Shown: piece by piece, positions 1 to 11,443 of the stretch
Position numbering within the stretch: the first letter of the stretch is position 1
Layout of the letters: every line of letters begins with the position of its first letter
Source: an uncultured cyanobacterium
GTDB taxonomy: Bacteria > Cyanobacteriota > Cyanobacteriia > PCC-6307 > Cyanobiaceae
DNA: 64,000 nucleotides
Assembly (NCBI GenBank): GCA_903823115.1
Contig: CAIJRN010000009.1
Coordinates: 1 to 64,000 of the forward strand
Direction: 5' to 3'
Notes under the pieces: model-generated
Told to the model about the DNA's origin: nothing
Database searches by the model: none
The model's input: only the letters and a program-made list of their open reading frames with translations
Translations under genes and position numbers: made by a program

Positions 1-267
1 CGCCGGAGCGCTGTTGGATTGTGGCGGTCATGAGGTCGAGAGGTGATGTCCGCGATGCCAGGTCGAGTGGCCTGGATCAGGGACGGGATGGAAGGGCGGA
101 ATCCCGCCAAAGCGAATGTAACGGAAGATTGCGCCGTTTGTAAAGTGGCCTTCATGAAGAAAAGCTGTGCCCTCGGAGTGCTGCTCAGGGCAGCTGCTCA
201 GGGCTGCTGCTCTGGCCAGGGGCTGGCGGCGTTGCTAGGAGAAGTCCAGCCCAGGCCCGCTTCGTCG

Positions 268-660
268 ATGCCCATCCGCGTTCCCCTCTTCCAGCGACCC
301 GGTTCCGGTGGAGCCAAGCTCTCGGGGGCCCCTGCCCCGGCCCGCTGCCCAGGCCAGGCCTGGCCAGCCGCCCTGGCCCTCAGCGCCGCCCTGCTCCTGG
401 TCGGCTGCGAGAAGAAGCCCAGCCTGGAAAGCCAACGCATCGATCAGCTCGAGTTCAAGATCCAGCAGCTTGAGAGCCGCCTCAACAAGGTGTCGGCCCA
501 GAATCCCGCCCCGGGCAACGGCAAACAGCCGCTCGGCCGGATCAAATCGCTCACCTATCGCACCGGCGCCAGCGAGAATCGATTGCGCATCTACTGGGCT
601 GATGGCAGCCAGAGCGATCTGGAATGCACCCAGGAACAAACCACCCTCGCCTGCGGCTGA
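268..660 (+). CDS. small lipoprotein with coiled coil, hypothetical
   Basis: About 130 residues from the ATG chosen here. Upstream in-frame ATGs exist (43 onwards), but that stretch is low-quality coding and only this start puts an n-region and hydrophobic segment (LALSAALLLVGC) near the N-terminus. The LLVGC is a lipobox, so export and lipid anchoring are likely. After it comes a heptad-like segment (IDQLEFKIQQLESRLNKV) predicted as a short coiled coil, then a compact C-terminal part ending in two Cys. Family not recognised. It is followed 2 nt later by another small exported protein, so the two are probably one transcript. Confidence 0.6.
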   Translation: MPIRVPLFQRPGSGGAKLSGAPAPARCPGQAWPAALALSAALLLVGCEKKPSLESQRIDQLEFKIQQLESRLNKVSAQNPAPGNGKQPLGRIKSLTYRTGASENRLRIYWADGSQSDLECTQEQTTLACG

Positions 661-662
661 CG

Positions 663-1088
663 ATGAACTCTCTTGACCACTGTGGTCCCAATCAGCGGGT
701 CCTCGTCCGTGGGCTGTTGCTGGCGGGTTTGCTGCTGGCCCCCGCCGTCGCCCTGCCCCAGCTGGCCATCGCCCCCGCCCGGGCGCAGCAGCAGAGCGCA
801 CCGCCCTTCAGCACCTTGAGGGCCGTCAATCTGGCCCGCATGCGCGCTGAGACCATCAACGGTGGGCTGATCGTCTATCGCGCCCAGCGCTGCATGTTCG
901 AAGACAACGGTGGTCCGTGCCTGGTGAGCAGCAACGCCAACGGCATCGTCTTCCGTTTCCTGGGGGGCCCCCCGGGCTGGCAGGAGCAGAACCAACCGCC
1001 CACGGTGGAAAGCGAGATCCTGGTTTCTGCCGATGGCCGCCAGGTGGTTGAGGTGCTGTACAACGGCAAACCTCGTCCACTCAACTGA
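663..1088 (+). CDS. small secreted protein, hypothetical
   Basis: 141 residues. The start is taken at MNSLDH, 2 nt after the previous stop. An Arg-containing n-region followed by LLLAGLLLAPAVALPQLAIA and an ARAQQ cleavage-like site indicates a Sec signal peptide. The mature part has two Cys (in RCMFEDNGGPCLV), which could form a disulphide in the periplasm. No enzyme motif seen. Likely co-transcribed with the lipoprotein before it. Confidence 0.6.
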   Translation: MNSLDHCGPNQRVLVRGLLLAGLLLAPAVALPQLAIAPARAQQQSAPPFSTLRAVNLARMRAETINGGLIVYRAQRCMFEDNGGPCLVSSNANGIVFRFLGGPPGWQEQNQPPTVESEILVSADGRQVVEVLYNGKPRPLN

Positions 1089-1202
1089 ATCGGTCCTGCC
1101 GCTCTTTGGTTGCCGATTCCGCCTCGCCAGGGTGGGTTGGTGGCTGTTGGCGCCCCCGGCTCAATGGCTGGCTGGACTGGGTGAAAGCCACGCCAGGTCT
1201 GC

Positions 1203-2162
1203 TCAAGGCTCGGGGATCAGGGTCGCCGCCAGCTCGCTCAGGGCCTCTCCCCAGCTCTGCTGCACCGGCCAGCTGCGCCGTTGGCTCAGGCTCAGGGCGA
1301 TGCCTTTCTCGCCGTAGGCCGCCTCGTTGATGAACACGGGCCAGACGGGCTCTCGGCTCAGCCCGAACGGTGGCTCGTAGACGAGGGTCTCGCCGGCTTC
1401 GTCCAGGAACAGGGGATCGCCGGGCCGCAGCGGTTGCCAGTCCCGGCCCTGGATCAGTGGATGGATCACACCCCGTGGCGCACCATCCTCATGGCGCGGC
1501 AGATCCAGGCTGCCCAGATGGTGATGCAGCACCAGCTCCCGTGGCAGCCGCAGCGGGCCGCGATGGGCCTCAGCCAGCACCTCCAGGGCCGACTCCAGGG
1601 CCAGACGCGTCTGCATCAGAACGGTTGGGTGGACAACACCCTGGGGCACCGGGCCCACCTCAATCACCAGGCCGCAGGGCCAGCGTTCCACCAGATAGCC
1701 CGTCTGGGCCGCATCGGCCTCATGCAGATAGATGGGCAGGCCGAGGCGGCCCTGCAGGCCGGCGGCCAGGGCCAGATCCGCCGGTCGCTGCCCGTAGACC
1801 ACCAGGCTGTTGCCCATGCTGGCCGTGGTGCTGTGCAGATCGAGGGCCACCAGGCAGGGGTCGCTGCCTTCGCTGCCGTGGTCGGCCAACAGCTCTCGGG
1901 CCCGCAGCGTCTCCAGCTCCTGGGCAGAGGCATCAGCGAGGCGAGTCCGATCAAAACTGCGGTTGAGATCCCGCTCCAGATAGCGCCGACCCGCTGAGCG
2001 GGCCTCGGGATTGCCGATCGCCAGCACCAGGGCCAGGTCGCTGTCGGGTCGGTGGCTGGGATCCCGCCGCCAGGCATCGATCAGCCAGGGGGCATTGAGC
2101 TCATTGCCGTGGGTGCCGGCCACCACCAGCACCTTGCCTGCCCTGATCACACCCGCCACCAT
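1203..2162 (-). CDS. aspartoacylase / AstE-AspA family zinc hydrolase
   Basis: About 319 residues. The N-terminus carries VVAGTHGNE, the HxxE zinc-binding motif of the succinylglutamate desuccinylase/aspartoacylase family (M14-like carboxypeptidase fold). It is followed by an RDLNRSF substrate-binding motif and LDLHSTT, which supplies the third zinc ligand. Family members hydrolyse N-acyl amino acids; the substrate cannot be read from sequence. The ATG at 2162 is preferred over upstream in-frame starts because it lies just before the first beta strand, where family members begin. It is divergent from the GST-like gene at 2219. Confidence 0.85.
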   Translation of the reverse strand: MVAGVIRAGKVLVVAGTHGNELNAPWLIDAWRRDPSHRPDSDLALVLAIGNPEARSAGRRYLERDLNRSFDRTRLADASAQELETLRARELLADHGSEGSDPCLVALDLHSTTASMGNSLVVYGQRPADLALAAGLQGRLGLPIYLHEADAAQTGYLVERWPCGLVIEVGPVPQGVVHPTVLMQTRLALESALEVLAEAHRGPLRLPRELVLHHHLGSLDLPRHEDGAPRGVIHPLIQGRDWQPLRPGDPLFLDEAGETLVYEPPFGLSREPVWPVFINEAAYGEKGIALSLSQRRSWPVQQSWGEALSELAATLIPEP

Positions 2163-2218
2163 CTGCTGCTCAGGAGCCTGGAGCCCCAGCCTGACGCAGG
2201 AATCCGTCGCCGGCGACG

Positions 2219-3211
2219 ATGGCGGACCAGAGTGAGCCGATGCGACCTCCCGCCGCCCTGATCCGAACGGCCCGAGGGCTGTGGCACTGCCAATGGCAGC
2301 AGCTGATGGGGGGGCTGGCACCGGCCGACGCCGCCGGGCGCTACCGGCGGCCTGCGGGGGCCTTCACGACCCTGCCGCCGCTGCCGGCGAACGCCGCGGC
2401 GGCAGGCAGCCACGTCCTTATCGTCGGGCGGAGCTGCCCCTGGGCCCATCGCGCCTGGCTGGTGCACAGCCTGCGTGGGCTTTCCGGCAGCATCGATCTG
2501 CTGGTGGTCGAGCCGGATCCGGCCGCCGGGCGCTGGCGCTTTGCCGAACCGTTCGAGGGCTGCAGCACCCTGGCGGAGCTCTACCGGCGCAGTGGCGGCA
2601 GCCAGCGCCAGACGGCCACCGTGCCGGCGTTGTGGTCGCGGCAGGAGCAGCGGATTCTGGTGAACGAAAGCGCCCGGCTGATCGAGCTGCTCGATCTCTG
2701 GCCCACTGCCCTCGATGCCCCTCGGCTCGCTCCCGAAACCCAGCTGGAGGCGATCGATCACTGGCGGCAACGATTCCAGGACGACGTCAACGATGGCGTC
2801 TACCGCTGCGGTTTCGCCCGCAACCAGGCCGCCTACGACGAAGCCGAATCGGCCCTGTTCCGGGCCCTGGAGGAGGCGGATCAAGCCCTGCGCTTGCAGG
2901 AGCAGGCCGGCGAGGACTGGCTCTGCGGGCCCGAGCCGAGCCTGGCCGATGTGGTGCTGTTTCCCACCCTGATCCGGTTGGAGCTGGTCTATGCGCCCCT
3001 GTTCGGCTGCAGCCGCCTGCCCCTCTGGCAGCTGCCGGCCCTGTGGCGCTGGCGCGCCCGCTTTTTCGCCCTGGCCGGAGTGAGCGACACCTGCTGTCCT
3101 GGGGCCTGGCGCGCCGATTATTTCGGGGCCCTGTTTCCGCTTCATCCCTCCGGCATTGTCCCGGCGGGGCCTGATCTGAGCAGACTGGTGAACAGTCAGC
3201 CCGTCCCATGA
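2219..3211 (+). CDS. Xi-class glutathione S-transferase (glutathionyl-hydroquinone reductase-like)
   Basis: 330 residues. The thioredoxin-fold N-terminal half holds GRSCPWAHRAW with Cys73. CPWAHR is the active-site signature of Xi-class GSTs (YqjG/ECM4), which reduce glutathionyl-hydroquinones. NESARLIELL gives the Glu-Ser pair that binds the glutathione gamma-glutamyl group. The C-terminal half has the all-helical GST domain with YRCGFARNQAAYDEA, also typical of the class. The stop overlaps the next start in ATGA, so translation is probably coupled to the DUF2301 membrane protein. Confidence 0.85.
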   Translation: MADQSEPMRPPAALIRTARGLWHCQWQQLMGGLAPADAAGRYRRPAGAFTTLPPLPANAAAAGSHVLIVGRSCPWAHRAWLVHSLRGLSGSIDLLVVEPDPAAGRWRFAEPFEGCSTLAELYRRSGGSQRQTATVPALWSRQEQRILVNESARLIELLDLWPTALDAPRLAPETQLEAIDHWRQRFQDDVNDGVYRCGFARNQAAYDEAESALFRALEEADQALRLQEQAGEDWLCGPEPSLADVVLFPTLIRLELVYAPLFGCSRLPLWQLPALWRWRARFFALAGVSDTCCPGAWRADYFGALFPLHPSGIVPAGPDLSRLVNSQPVP

Positions 3212-3857
3212 ACACCAGCAGCAGCGATCCGGTCTTTGAAGGGGTCTTCGGGCCGTACACGATCACTGAGCGCGACCGGCGGGAGGTGCTCGGCTATCGG
3301 CTGGCGCTGACGGCGGTGGCCGTCGGCCAGCTCGGCCTGCTGTGGCAATGGCGCCAGTTCGGCACTGAGCTGCTCTGGCCCTGGCTGCTGCTGATGGCGG
3401 CGGGCATGGGCCTGGCCCTGCAGTGGATTCACATCTATCTGCGGCCGCTGCACCTGGCCCTGAAGTTGTTCTGGTTGCTGGGCTGTGCCGGTGGACTGCT
3501 GCTGGCCTGGCGTCTGGGGCCGGCCGCGATGCTGCCATCACTGGCCAGCCAGCCGCTCTGGATCCTGGCGATCGGTCCTTTCTTCGCCGCACTCACCGGC
3601 GTGGGCTTCAAGGAGTTCTTCTGCTTCCGCCGGCCGGAAGCGATCGGCGTCACCCTGCTGCTGCCGCTGGCCCTGCTGGGCCGTTTGAGCGGCCTGCTGG
3701 ATCCAGGTGCGACCCTCGACCTGCTGGCGCTGGAAAGTGCCCTGCTGCTGGTTCTGTGTCTGCGCAAGTTCCCGATGGCCGCCGCCGCCGATGTCGGCGA
3801 CAAGAGTGTCTTCACCCATCTCGAGCGCCAGCGCGCTGACCTCGCTGCTGAGGGATC

Positions 3858-3861
<4 letters not shown>
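3208..3861 (+). CDS. DUF2301 integral membrane protein
   Basis: 217 residues with five or six hydrophobic segments. ITERDRREVLGYR near the N-terminus and GVGFKEFFCFRRPE in the middle are features of the DUF2301 family, conserved in cyanobacteria and plastid-bearing eukaryotes; function unknown. ATG overlaps the GST stop (ATGA), and its own stop overlaps the TTG start of the ABC-F gene (TTGA), so the three genes form a translationally coupled run. Probably located in the plasma or thylakoid membrane. Confidence 0.85.
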
Positions 3862-5969
<2,108 letters not shown>

Positions 5970-6409
5970 ACCCTCTCCCCCATCAGGGGCTTGTCGAAAA
6001 AACTTCGGCCAACCTCAGCCGTCAGGGTCAGAGCACAGCCCTGCGTCAAGGGGGCGATTGAGCGGGCCAGGGCCTCAACCGTGCTGGAGCCTGCTTTTCC
6101 CAGGGGGCCCACCTGCCCCCGGCAAGCAGGGTCCGTATGGTCCCCGTGGATGATCTCTGCGCTTGCGTTGCTGCGGCTGCCCTTGCAGAGTCAGTTTGTT
6201 TTTGTCACGGGCGACTGAGGGGCTGCCAGCAAGCCTGAGCTGCCCGCTTGGCGCGGCGTCAACGGCCGCTAGCAGGGCCCGGCTGATTCCGAGGCAACGC
6301 TGCCGTTTGTCAACGGTGATGAGCGGCAGCAAACATGAGCCCTCGGCCCCTCGACGGAGCCCCGTATGGTGGGCCCGGTAAATTCCGGCACCTTCGGTCC
6401 GGTGTCTCC
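5970..6409. other. intergenic region upstream of cp12
   Basis: 440 nt between the ABC-F gene and cp12. Short open frames exist but have no start context or recognisable product. A CCCCATCAGGGG hairpin just after the ABC-F stop could contribute to termination but has no T-run. The cp12 promoter should lie here; no convincing -35/-10 pair was identified by eye. Confidence 0.4.
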
Positions 6410-6628
6410 ATGAAAAGCATCGACGATCACATCGAGAAGGACAAGGTCGAAATCGAAGCCGCCAGGGCTGTGGGCAACCAGGGCAAGGTGCGGCACCTCG
6501 AAGAGGAACTCAAGGGCCTGGTGGAGTACAAGGAACATCATCCCGAAGACAACCACGACCCCAGCCCCCTGGAGGTCTACTGCGATCTCAACCCCGAAGC
6601 TCCTGAGTGCCGGGTCTACGACGACTGA
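6410..6628 (+). CDS. cp12: CP12 Calvin-cycle regulator, short picocyanobacterial form
   Basis: 72 residues. CP12 is a small redox-controlled disordered protein that assembles inactive GAPDH-PRK complexes in the dark. The C-terminal block PLEVYCDLNPEAPECRVYDD, with Cys58 and Cys67 and the GAPDH-binding tail, is diagnostic. The N-terminal Cys pair and the AWDxVEEL motif of canonical CP12 are absent; the N-terminus is instead a charged helix (HIEKDKVEIEAARA), as I recall for marine Synechococcus and Prochlorococcus. The ATG at 6410 gives the expected MKSIDDHIEKD start. The stop is only 2 nt from the convergent obgE stop. Confidence 0.93.
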   Translation: MKSIDDHIEKDKVEIEAARAVGNQGKVRHLEEELKGLVEYKEHHPEDNHDPSPLEVYCDLNPEAPECRVYDD

Positions 6629-6630
6629 TT

Positions 6631-7770
6631 TCAGCTGTCTGCGGCGGTGAGTTCCTCGCTCCTGTTCTTCTGGAGCCGGGGATCTCCCGCCACGCCATCC
6701 GCATTCGAAACAAAGGCTGAGCCCAACCCGATCTCGCCGCCCTGCGCGTCAGTCCTGACGGCGGCATCGTCGACACCAAGTTGGTCCCACACCGACGCCT
6801 TGAGAGGCTCCAGCCCCTGGACCATGGCCGCAGAAATGGCCAGGGTGGTGCTCACGCCGACTTCCAGTCCGTGGACCCTGAGTTGCTCCATGGCCTCGGT
6901 CAGCTCCTCGGCATCCAGTAATTCGATCTTGTTGAGCACCAGCAGGCGTGGTCGTTGGGCCAAGCCATGGCCGTAGGCCAGCAGTTCCCGCTCCACCACG
7001 TCCACATCGGCGAGCAGGTCGTCGCTGCCGGCATCGACCAGGTGAATCAACAGCCTGGTGCGCTCGATGTGGCGCAGGAAGTCGTGCCCCAATCCGGCCC
7101 CCTGAGCCGCGCCGGCGATCAAGCCGGGGATGTCGGCGAACACCGTGCCATCGCCACTGGGGCGGCGCACAACGCCGAGATTGGGCACGAGAGTGGTGAA
7201 GGGATAGTCGGCGATCTTGGGCCGGGCCGCCGAGAGCACGGAGATCAAGGTGCTCTTGCCGGCGTTGGGCAGGCCGATGATGCCCACCTCGGCCAACAGC
7301 TTCAGTTCCAGCTGCAGCAGCCACTCCTCGCCGTCCTTGCCCTCGGTGGACTTTTCCGGTGCCCGGTTGCGATTACTGAGGTAGTGGGCGTTGCCCAGGC
7401 CGCCGCGGCCGCCGGCGGCCGCCAGCAGCTCATCGCCGGGCTCGGTGAGATCCCCCAGCAGGATGCCGGTGCGGCAGTCCCGCACTTCGGTGCCGCAGGG
7501 CACCTTGATGATCAGGTGATCGCCGCCGGCTCCGCTGGAGCGGTTGGCGCCACCACGGCGGCCATCCTGGGCCGGGAACAGCCGTTTGTACTTGAAATCC
7601 AGCAGGGTCTGGAGGTTGGCATCCGCCCGCAGCAGCACGTTGCCGCCGCGGCCGCCATCGCCGCCGGAGGGGCCGCCGGCAGGGACGTATTTCTCGCGCC
7701 GGAAGGCGACGATGCCATCGCCGCCGCGCCCGGCGCGGACCGCGATTCTGGCCTGATCGATGAACTGCAT
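6631..7770 (-). CDS. obgE: Obg/CgtA GTPase
   Basis: 379 residues from the ATG at 7770 (MQFIDQA), chosen over 7791 because Obg proteins start this way. The Gly-rich Obg fold (residues about 1-160, with [19 protein letters not shown] and GGRGGLGN) is followed by a G domain with GLPNAGKST (P-loop), a G3-type DIPGLI and NKIEL (G4). Obg binds the large ribosomal subunit and acts in ribosome assembly and stringent-type control. It converges on cp12 with 2 nt between stops. It is divergent from the ABC ATPase at 7808, with only 37 nt to hold both promoters. Confidence 0.97.
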   Translation of the reverse strand: MQFIDQARIAVRAGRGGDGIVAFRREKYVPAGGPSGGDGGRGGNVLLRADANLQTLLDFKYKRLFPAQDGRRGGANRSSGAGGDHLIIKVPCGTEVRDCRTGILLGDLTEPGDELLAAAGGRGGLGNAHYLSNRNRAPEKSTEGKDGEEWLLQLELKLLAEVGIIGLPNAGKSTLISVLSAARPKIADYPFTTLVPNLGVVRRPSGDGTVFADIPGLIAGAAQGAGLGHDFLRHIERTRLLIHLVDAGSDDLLADVDVVERELLAYGHGLAQRPRLLVLNKIELLDAEELTEAMEQLRVHGLEVGVSTTLAISAAMVQGLEPLKASVWDQLGVDDAAVRTDAQGGEIGLGSAFVSNADGVAGDPRLQKNRSEELTAADS

Positions 7771-7807
7771 TGCCCCAACCCTAGGATCCACCGGTCGCTG
7801 AGCCCGA

Positions 7808-9046
7808 TTGGCCGAGGTTCGCTTTCAACAGGTCGGCAAGACCTACCCCCCCCGCCAGGGCAGCAACAGCGCTGGCGCCCCCGTGGAAGTGCTGCGCCAG
7901 CTGGATCTGCAGATCGACGACGGCGAGTTCCTGGTGCTGGTGGGCCCCTCCGGCTGCGGCAAGAGCACCCTGCTGCGGCTGCTGGCTGGGCTGGAAAGTC
8001 CCAGCAGTGGCGAGATCTTTGTGGGCGGCCGGCCCGTGAGCCGGCTGCGGCCCGCCCAGCGGGATGTGGCGATGGTGTTTCAGAGCTATGCGCTCTATCC
8101 CCACCTGAGCGTGGCCGACAACATCGGCTTCGGCCTGCGCCGCAGCACCCCCCGCAGCCCCCTGCAACAGCTGCAGGACAGCCTGCACCGCGGCAGTCGC
8201 CAGCTGCCCCGCCCTCTGCGGGTGCCTTCGGCCCGCGAGGAGCGGGTGGAGCGGCGCATCGCTGAGGTGGCGGCCACCCTGGAGCTTGAAGCCCTGCTGC
8301 AGCGCCTGCCGAAGGAGCTTTCCGGCGGCCAGAAGCAGCGGGTGGCGCTGGGCCGGGCGATCGCCCGAGCGCCGGCGGTGTTCCTGATGGATGAACCGCT
8401 CAGCAACCTCGACGCCAAGCTGCGCACCGGCACCCGCGCCCAGATCGTCGAGCTGCAGCGGCGCCTGGGCACCACCACCCTCTACGTGACCCACGACCAG
8501 GTGGAGGCGATGACGATGGGCCATCGCATCGCCGTGCTCAACGGCGGCCATCTGCAGCAGCTGGGCACGCCGCTGGAGCTGTATCAGTGGCCCTCGAATC
8601 TGTTCGTGGCCCAGTTCATCGGCAGCCCACCGATGAACCTGCTGCCGGTGCAGGTGTGTGCCCCGGGCCAGTTGCTGCTGGCCGGCCAGCGCTTTCTGCT
8701 GGAGGGGCCCCTGGAGGCGGTCAGCGCCAGCCGGGTGGGCGAAACGCTCACCGGCGGCCTGCGGCCCGAACACTTCAAGCTCGCCCCTGCCGCCAACCGC
8801 AATCTGGCCGCCGAGGTCTGTCACGTTGAGGCGCTCGGCAATGAACAACTGGTTACTTGTCGGTTGCTGGAGGGAAGCCACCTGGTGCTGCTGCGAGCCA
8901 GCCCCGACCAGCCGGTGACGGTGGGCCAGAGCGTGCACCTGGAGGTGGAAGCGGCCGGCTGGCGGCTGTTTGATCAGGCCGGCGAGGCGCTGGCGCTGCC
9001 GCCGGCCCCCAGAGAGCACCGGCAGCTGCAGTTGCCGGTGCTGTAG
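7808..9046 (+). CDS. sugar-type ABC transporter ATP-binding protein (MalK/UgpC family), orphan
   Basis: 412 residues from a TTG start. Walker A is GPSGCGKST (from about residue 46), the Q-loop is [14 protein letters not shown], the signature [17 protein letters not shown] and Walker [17 protein letters not shown], all typical of carbohydrate (CUT1) ATPases. A C-terminal OB-type regulatory region ([10 protein letters not shown]) follows. About 35 extra residues sit between the Q-loop and signature ([15 protein letters not shown] onward). No permease or binding-protein gene is adjacent, so it probably energises permeases encoded elsewhere, for example a compatible-solute or sugar importer; the substrate is unknown. 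Confidence 0.9.
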   Translation: MAEVRFQQVGKTYPPRQGSNSAGAPVEVLRQLDLQIDDGEFLVLVGPSGCGKSTLLRLLAGLESPSSGEIFVGGRPVSRLRPAQRDVAMVFQSYALYPHLSVADNIGFGLRRSTPRSPLQQLQDSLHRGSRQLPRPLRVPSAREERVERRIAEVAATLELEALLQRLPKELSGGQKQRVALGRAIARAPAVFLMDEPLSNLDAKLRTGTRAQIVELQRRLGTTTLYVTHDQVEAMTMGHRIAVLNGGHLQQLGTPLELYQWPSNLFVAQFIGSPPMNLLPVQVCAPGQLLLAGQRFLLEGPLEAVSASRVGETLTGGLRPEHFKLAPAANRNLAAEVCHVEALGNEQLVTCRLLEGSHLVLLRASPDQPVTVGQSVHLEVEAAGWRLFDQAGEALALPPAPREHRQLQLPVL

Positions 9047-9357
9047 CGATTCCCGAGCGTCAGCTCGGATCCCGGTCGGCTCTCCCGCTCGGCTCTTGCG
9101 CCGGCGAACAGCGTGGCCGCAACAGACCTGACGACGTCTCACCGGTTGGTGTTGGCGCTGGTGCGGTCGCGCCCCAGCGATGCCGGCGATGACACCTACG
9201 TGGTGCCAACGATGGCCGCGAACAGCCCACACACGGGCGATCGGATCCAGGTTGGGTGGGGTTGAGACAGTCCCCGTGGCCAGCGGCAACAGCTCAGGAG
9301 TGGAATCGCTGCAGTGCAATCGGCTGATCAGACAGCAGCAGCAGGCATATTTCACCC
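9047..9357. other. intergenic region, nothing recognised
   Basis: 311 nt between the ABC ATPase and pdxH. It has no coding potential I can support on either strand and no clear terminator or RNA fold. It presumably carries the pdxH promoter. Confidence 0.3.
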
Positions 9358-10029
9358 ATGGAGCCCCCACAGCCGAACCCCAGCCCAGCGCCTGATCTCG
9401 CCGGCCTGCGCCGCGAGTACGGCCGCCTGGGCCTGCGGCGCCAGGATCTCGATGCCGATCCGGTGGCCCAATTCCGACTTTGGCTGGGCGAGGCTACGGC
9501 GGCGCCGTTGCCCGAACCCAATGCCATGGTGCTGGCCACCAGCGATGGCCGCCGCTGCAGTTCCCGCACCGTGCTGCTCAAGGCCTTCGATCAACGCGGC
9601 CTGGTGTTCTTCACCAACCACGGCAGCCGTAAGGCCACCGACATCGCCGCCAACGCCAACGTGAGCCTGCTGTTCCCCTGGTATGGCCTCGAGCGCCAGG
9701 TGGGCGTCATCGGCACGGCCGCCAAGATCAGCGCCGCCGAATCCCTGGCCTACTTCGCCTCCCGGCCCCACGGCAGCCGCCTGGGGGCCTGGGTGTCGCA
9801 GCAGAGCGCCGTGATCAGCTCCCGCCAGCTGCTGGAGCTGGAATGGGAGCGGATGCGGCGGCGCTTCGCCGATGGCGAGATTCCGCTGCCCTCGTTCTGG
9901 GGCGGCTATCGGGTGGAGCCCACGGAGTTCGAGTTCTGGCAGGGCCGGCCCAATCGGCTGCACGATCGCTTCCGTTACAGCCGCGCCGACCCCCAGGCGC
10001 CGTGGCAGATCGAGCGGCTGGCGCCGTAG
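9358..10029 (+). CDS. pdxH: pyridoxamine/pyridoxine 5'-phosphate oxidase
   Basis: 223 residues. The FMN-dependent enzyme converts PNP/PMP to pyridoxal 5'-phosphate. Family blocks are in order: [22 protein letters not shown] (FMN binding), [32 protein letters not shown], then the C-terminal signature [25 protein letters not shown]. Length is normal and all blocks are intact. It stands alone, followed by a 0.4 kb non-coding gap and the first toxin-antitoxin pair. Confidence 0.96.
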   Translation: MEPPQPNPSPAPDLAGLRREYGRLGLRRQDLDADPVAQFRLWLGEATAAPLPEPNAMVLATSDGRRCSSRTVLLKAFDQRGLVFFTNHGSRKATDIAANANVSLLFPWYGLERQVGVIGTAAKISAAESLAYFASRPHGSRLGAWVSQQSAVISSRQLLELEWERMRRRFADGEIPLPSFWGGYRVEPTEFEFWQGRPNRLHDRFRYSRADPQAPWQIERLAP

Positions 10030-10397
10030 GCATGCGGGCGCGGTACCTGTCATGTCGCCATCGGAGCTGAATGGTTTGCACCGCCGCCATCTGGGCTTCA
10101 GAGCCACTCCGGGCCCATCGGCGCCCATCCCTTGCCCCTGCTCTAGCCGAAGGCTTCTGCGAAACAGTAGGCCCAGGTGAACGCCGTGTTCGATCAGGCC
10201 CAGATCCAGATCAACCGCGACCGCACCTGCCGCCCCTTCAGCGATCACATCAGTCTCCCCGCAGCCTCCTCGCCGACCTGCAAGGCACCGCAGCGCAGCG
10301 CCAATGGCCTGGCCCCGGCGCTCGGCTGGGGCCGCCGGCCCGGATGCGCGCAGCCCATGGCTCCCAAAGTTCTGACCCTGCGGAGCTCAGCCCCTAT
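10030..10397. other. intergenic region upstream of first toxin-antitoxin pair
   Basis: 368 nt. An open frame runs in phase into the antitoxin gene from 10177, but its translation resembles no family and the antitoxin itself clearly starts at MRTIVDL, so I treat it as non-coding. A palindrome at its right end is listed separately. Confidence 0.35.
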
Positions 10398-10422
10398 GAT
10401 GCCGTCATCTGATAACGGCATC
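10398..10422. promoter_or_regulatory. inverted repeat, candidate antitoxin operator
   Basis: Perfect 8-nt arms GATGCCGT (10398-10405) and ACGGCATC (10415-10422) separated by 9 nt, ending 3 nt before the antitoxin ATG. RHH antitoxins autoregulate by binding palindromes at their own promoter, so this is the obvious operator candidate. It is also placed to occlude the ribosome-binding region. Confidence 0.55.
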
Positions 10423-10425
10423 AGC

Positions 10426-10647
10426 ATGCGCACGATCGTGGATCTGCCCGAAGCGGAGCGCGCCCAGCTTGATGCCCTTTGCCGTCAGCGGGGGCTGTCG
10501 CGGGCGGAGGCGCTGCGGCAGGCGCTGCGGCTGTGGCTGGATCAGCAGAAACCCAGCCACGGCGAGGTGTTCGGCCTGTGGCGCGACCGGCCGGAAGGAG
10601 CCCTGGAGCTGCAGCAGGCGCTGCGGCAGGAGTGGGCCGCGCGCTGA
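10426..10647 (+). CDS. ribbon-helix-helix antitoxin (CopG/VapB-like)
   Basis: 73 residues. MRTIVDLPEAERAQLDALCR followed by GLSRAEALRQALRLWL is a classic RHH: a short N-terminal strand, then two helices. The C-terminal tail (GEVFGLWRDRPEGALELQQAL) contains the FGLW-type segment that docks on PIN toxins in this family. The stop shares one base with the PIN toxin start (TGATG), so the pair is translationally coupled. The ATG at 10426 is chosen because the RHH strand begins there and the palindrome lies immediately upstream. Confidence 0.85.
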   Translation: MRTIVDLPEAERAQLDALCRQRGLSRAEALRQALRLWLDQQKPSHGEVFGLWRDRPEGALELQQALRQEWAAR

Positions 10648-11006
10648 TGCTGCTGCTCGACACCAACATCCTGATCGATGTGCTGCGCGGCGAAGTCGTT
10701 GCCCTGGCCTGGCTGGAGCAGCAGCAGCGGCCGCACATCAGCGTCATCACCTGGATCGAAGTGCTGGTGGGCTGCCGTGAGGGCGAAACCGGCCCCGTGG
10801 AGGCCTGGCTGGAGACCTTTCCTCGCCTGCCGCTCGACGACACCGTCGCGCTGGAATCGGTGCGGCTCAGGCAACACCATGGCCTCAAGATTCCAGACGC
10901 AATCATTCTCGCCACCGCCCGCTGCGCCGATCTGACCCTCGTCACCCGCAACAGCCGCGATTTCCCGCTGGCGCTGGGCGGTGTGCTGCATCCTTACGGG
11001 CTCTGA
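10647..11006 (+). CDS. PIN-domain ribonuclease toxin (VapC-like)
   Basis: 119 residues. The PIN fold has the expected acidic metal-binding residues: Asp5 (LLLDTNILID), Glu38 (VITWIEVLVG), Asp84 (HHGLKIPDAIILATA) and Asp105 (TRNSRDF). VapC-type toxins cleave tRNA or rRNA using Mg2+ and are neutralised by the partner RHH protein encoded directly upstream. All catalytic residues are present, so the toxin looks intact. The longer open frame beginning at 10479 is rejected as the start because it overlaps most of the antitoxin. Confidence 0.88.
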   Translation: MLLLDTNILIDVLRGEVVALAWLEQQQRPHISVITWIEVLVGCREGETGPVEAWLETFPRLPLDDTVALESVRLRQHHGLKIPDAIILATARCADLTLVTRNSRDFPLALGGVLHPYGL

Positions 11007-11060
11007 GGGCGGGGGCCATCGGGCGCCAACGCCCTAGCCGGCCGCCGCCACAATGGCGGC

Positions 11061-11405
11061 ATGAATCGTTCCGCCGACTGGCTGCATCAAGCCCAGGCCG
11101 ACCTGGCGCTGGCCGGAGTCAGCGCCGCCGCCGGCCACCATGAATGGGCCTGCTTCGCCTGTCATCAGGCGGTGGAGAAGGCCCTGAAGGGCTTGCACCT
11201 GGGCCATGGCCAGCAGGCGTGGGGCCACGGCCTCGGGCGCTCCTGCCGCGATCTGCCGCCGGCCGTCTTCGCCGCCCTGGCGGCCAGCGTCAACGATCTG
11301 GAGGACCGTTTGCGCATCCTGGACGCGCTGTATATCCCGACGCGCTACCCCCATAGCCTGCCCGATGGGGCCCCGACGGACCATCACTGCTGCGCAGAAG
11401 CCTGA
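11061..11405 (+). CDS. HEPN-domain protein with frameshifted C-terminus
   Basis: 114 residues as read. The helical HEPN domain is clear: SADWLHQAQADLALA, then HEWACFACHQAVEKALKGLHL and LDALYIPTRYPHSLPDGAP, all typical of HEPN proteins paired with minimal nucleotidyltransferases. Family members continue after GAP with a conserved segment like HYGxLQSEEAIRYA. Here the frame ends in HHCCAEA, while the matching segment (FGRLQSEDALRHARSIVDAIAAAL) lies in the +1 frame, from 11410 to the TGA at 11485-11487. About 22 extra nt (11388-11409) cause the shift. The product is therefore probably truncated and may be inactive; it precedes its partner at 11444. Confidence 0.8.
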   Translation: MNRSADWLHQAQADLALAGVSAAAGHHEWACFACHQAVEKALKGLHLGHGQQAWGHGLGRSCRDLPPAVFAALAASVNDLEDRLRILDALYIPTRYPHSLPDGAPTDHHCCAEA

Positions 11406-11443
11406 CGGCTTCGGCCGTCTACAAAGCGAGGACGCCTTACGTC

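Noticed and set aside
10177-10425. In-frame extension of the first antitoxin
   Set aside because: The RHH strand starts at 10426 and the palindromic operator lies in the extension; the translation is not family-like.
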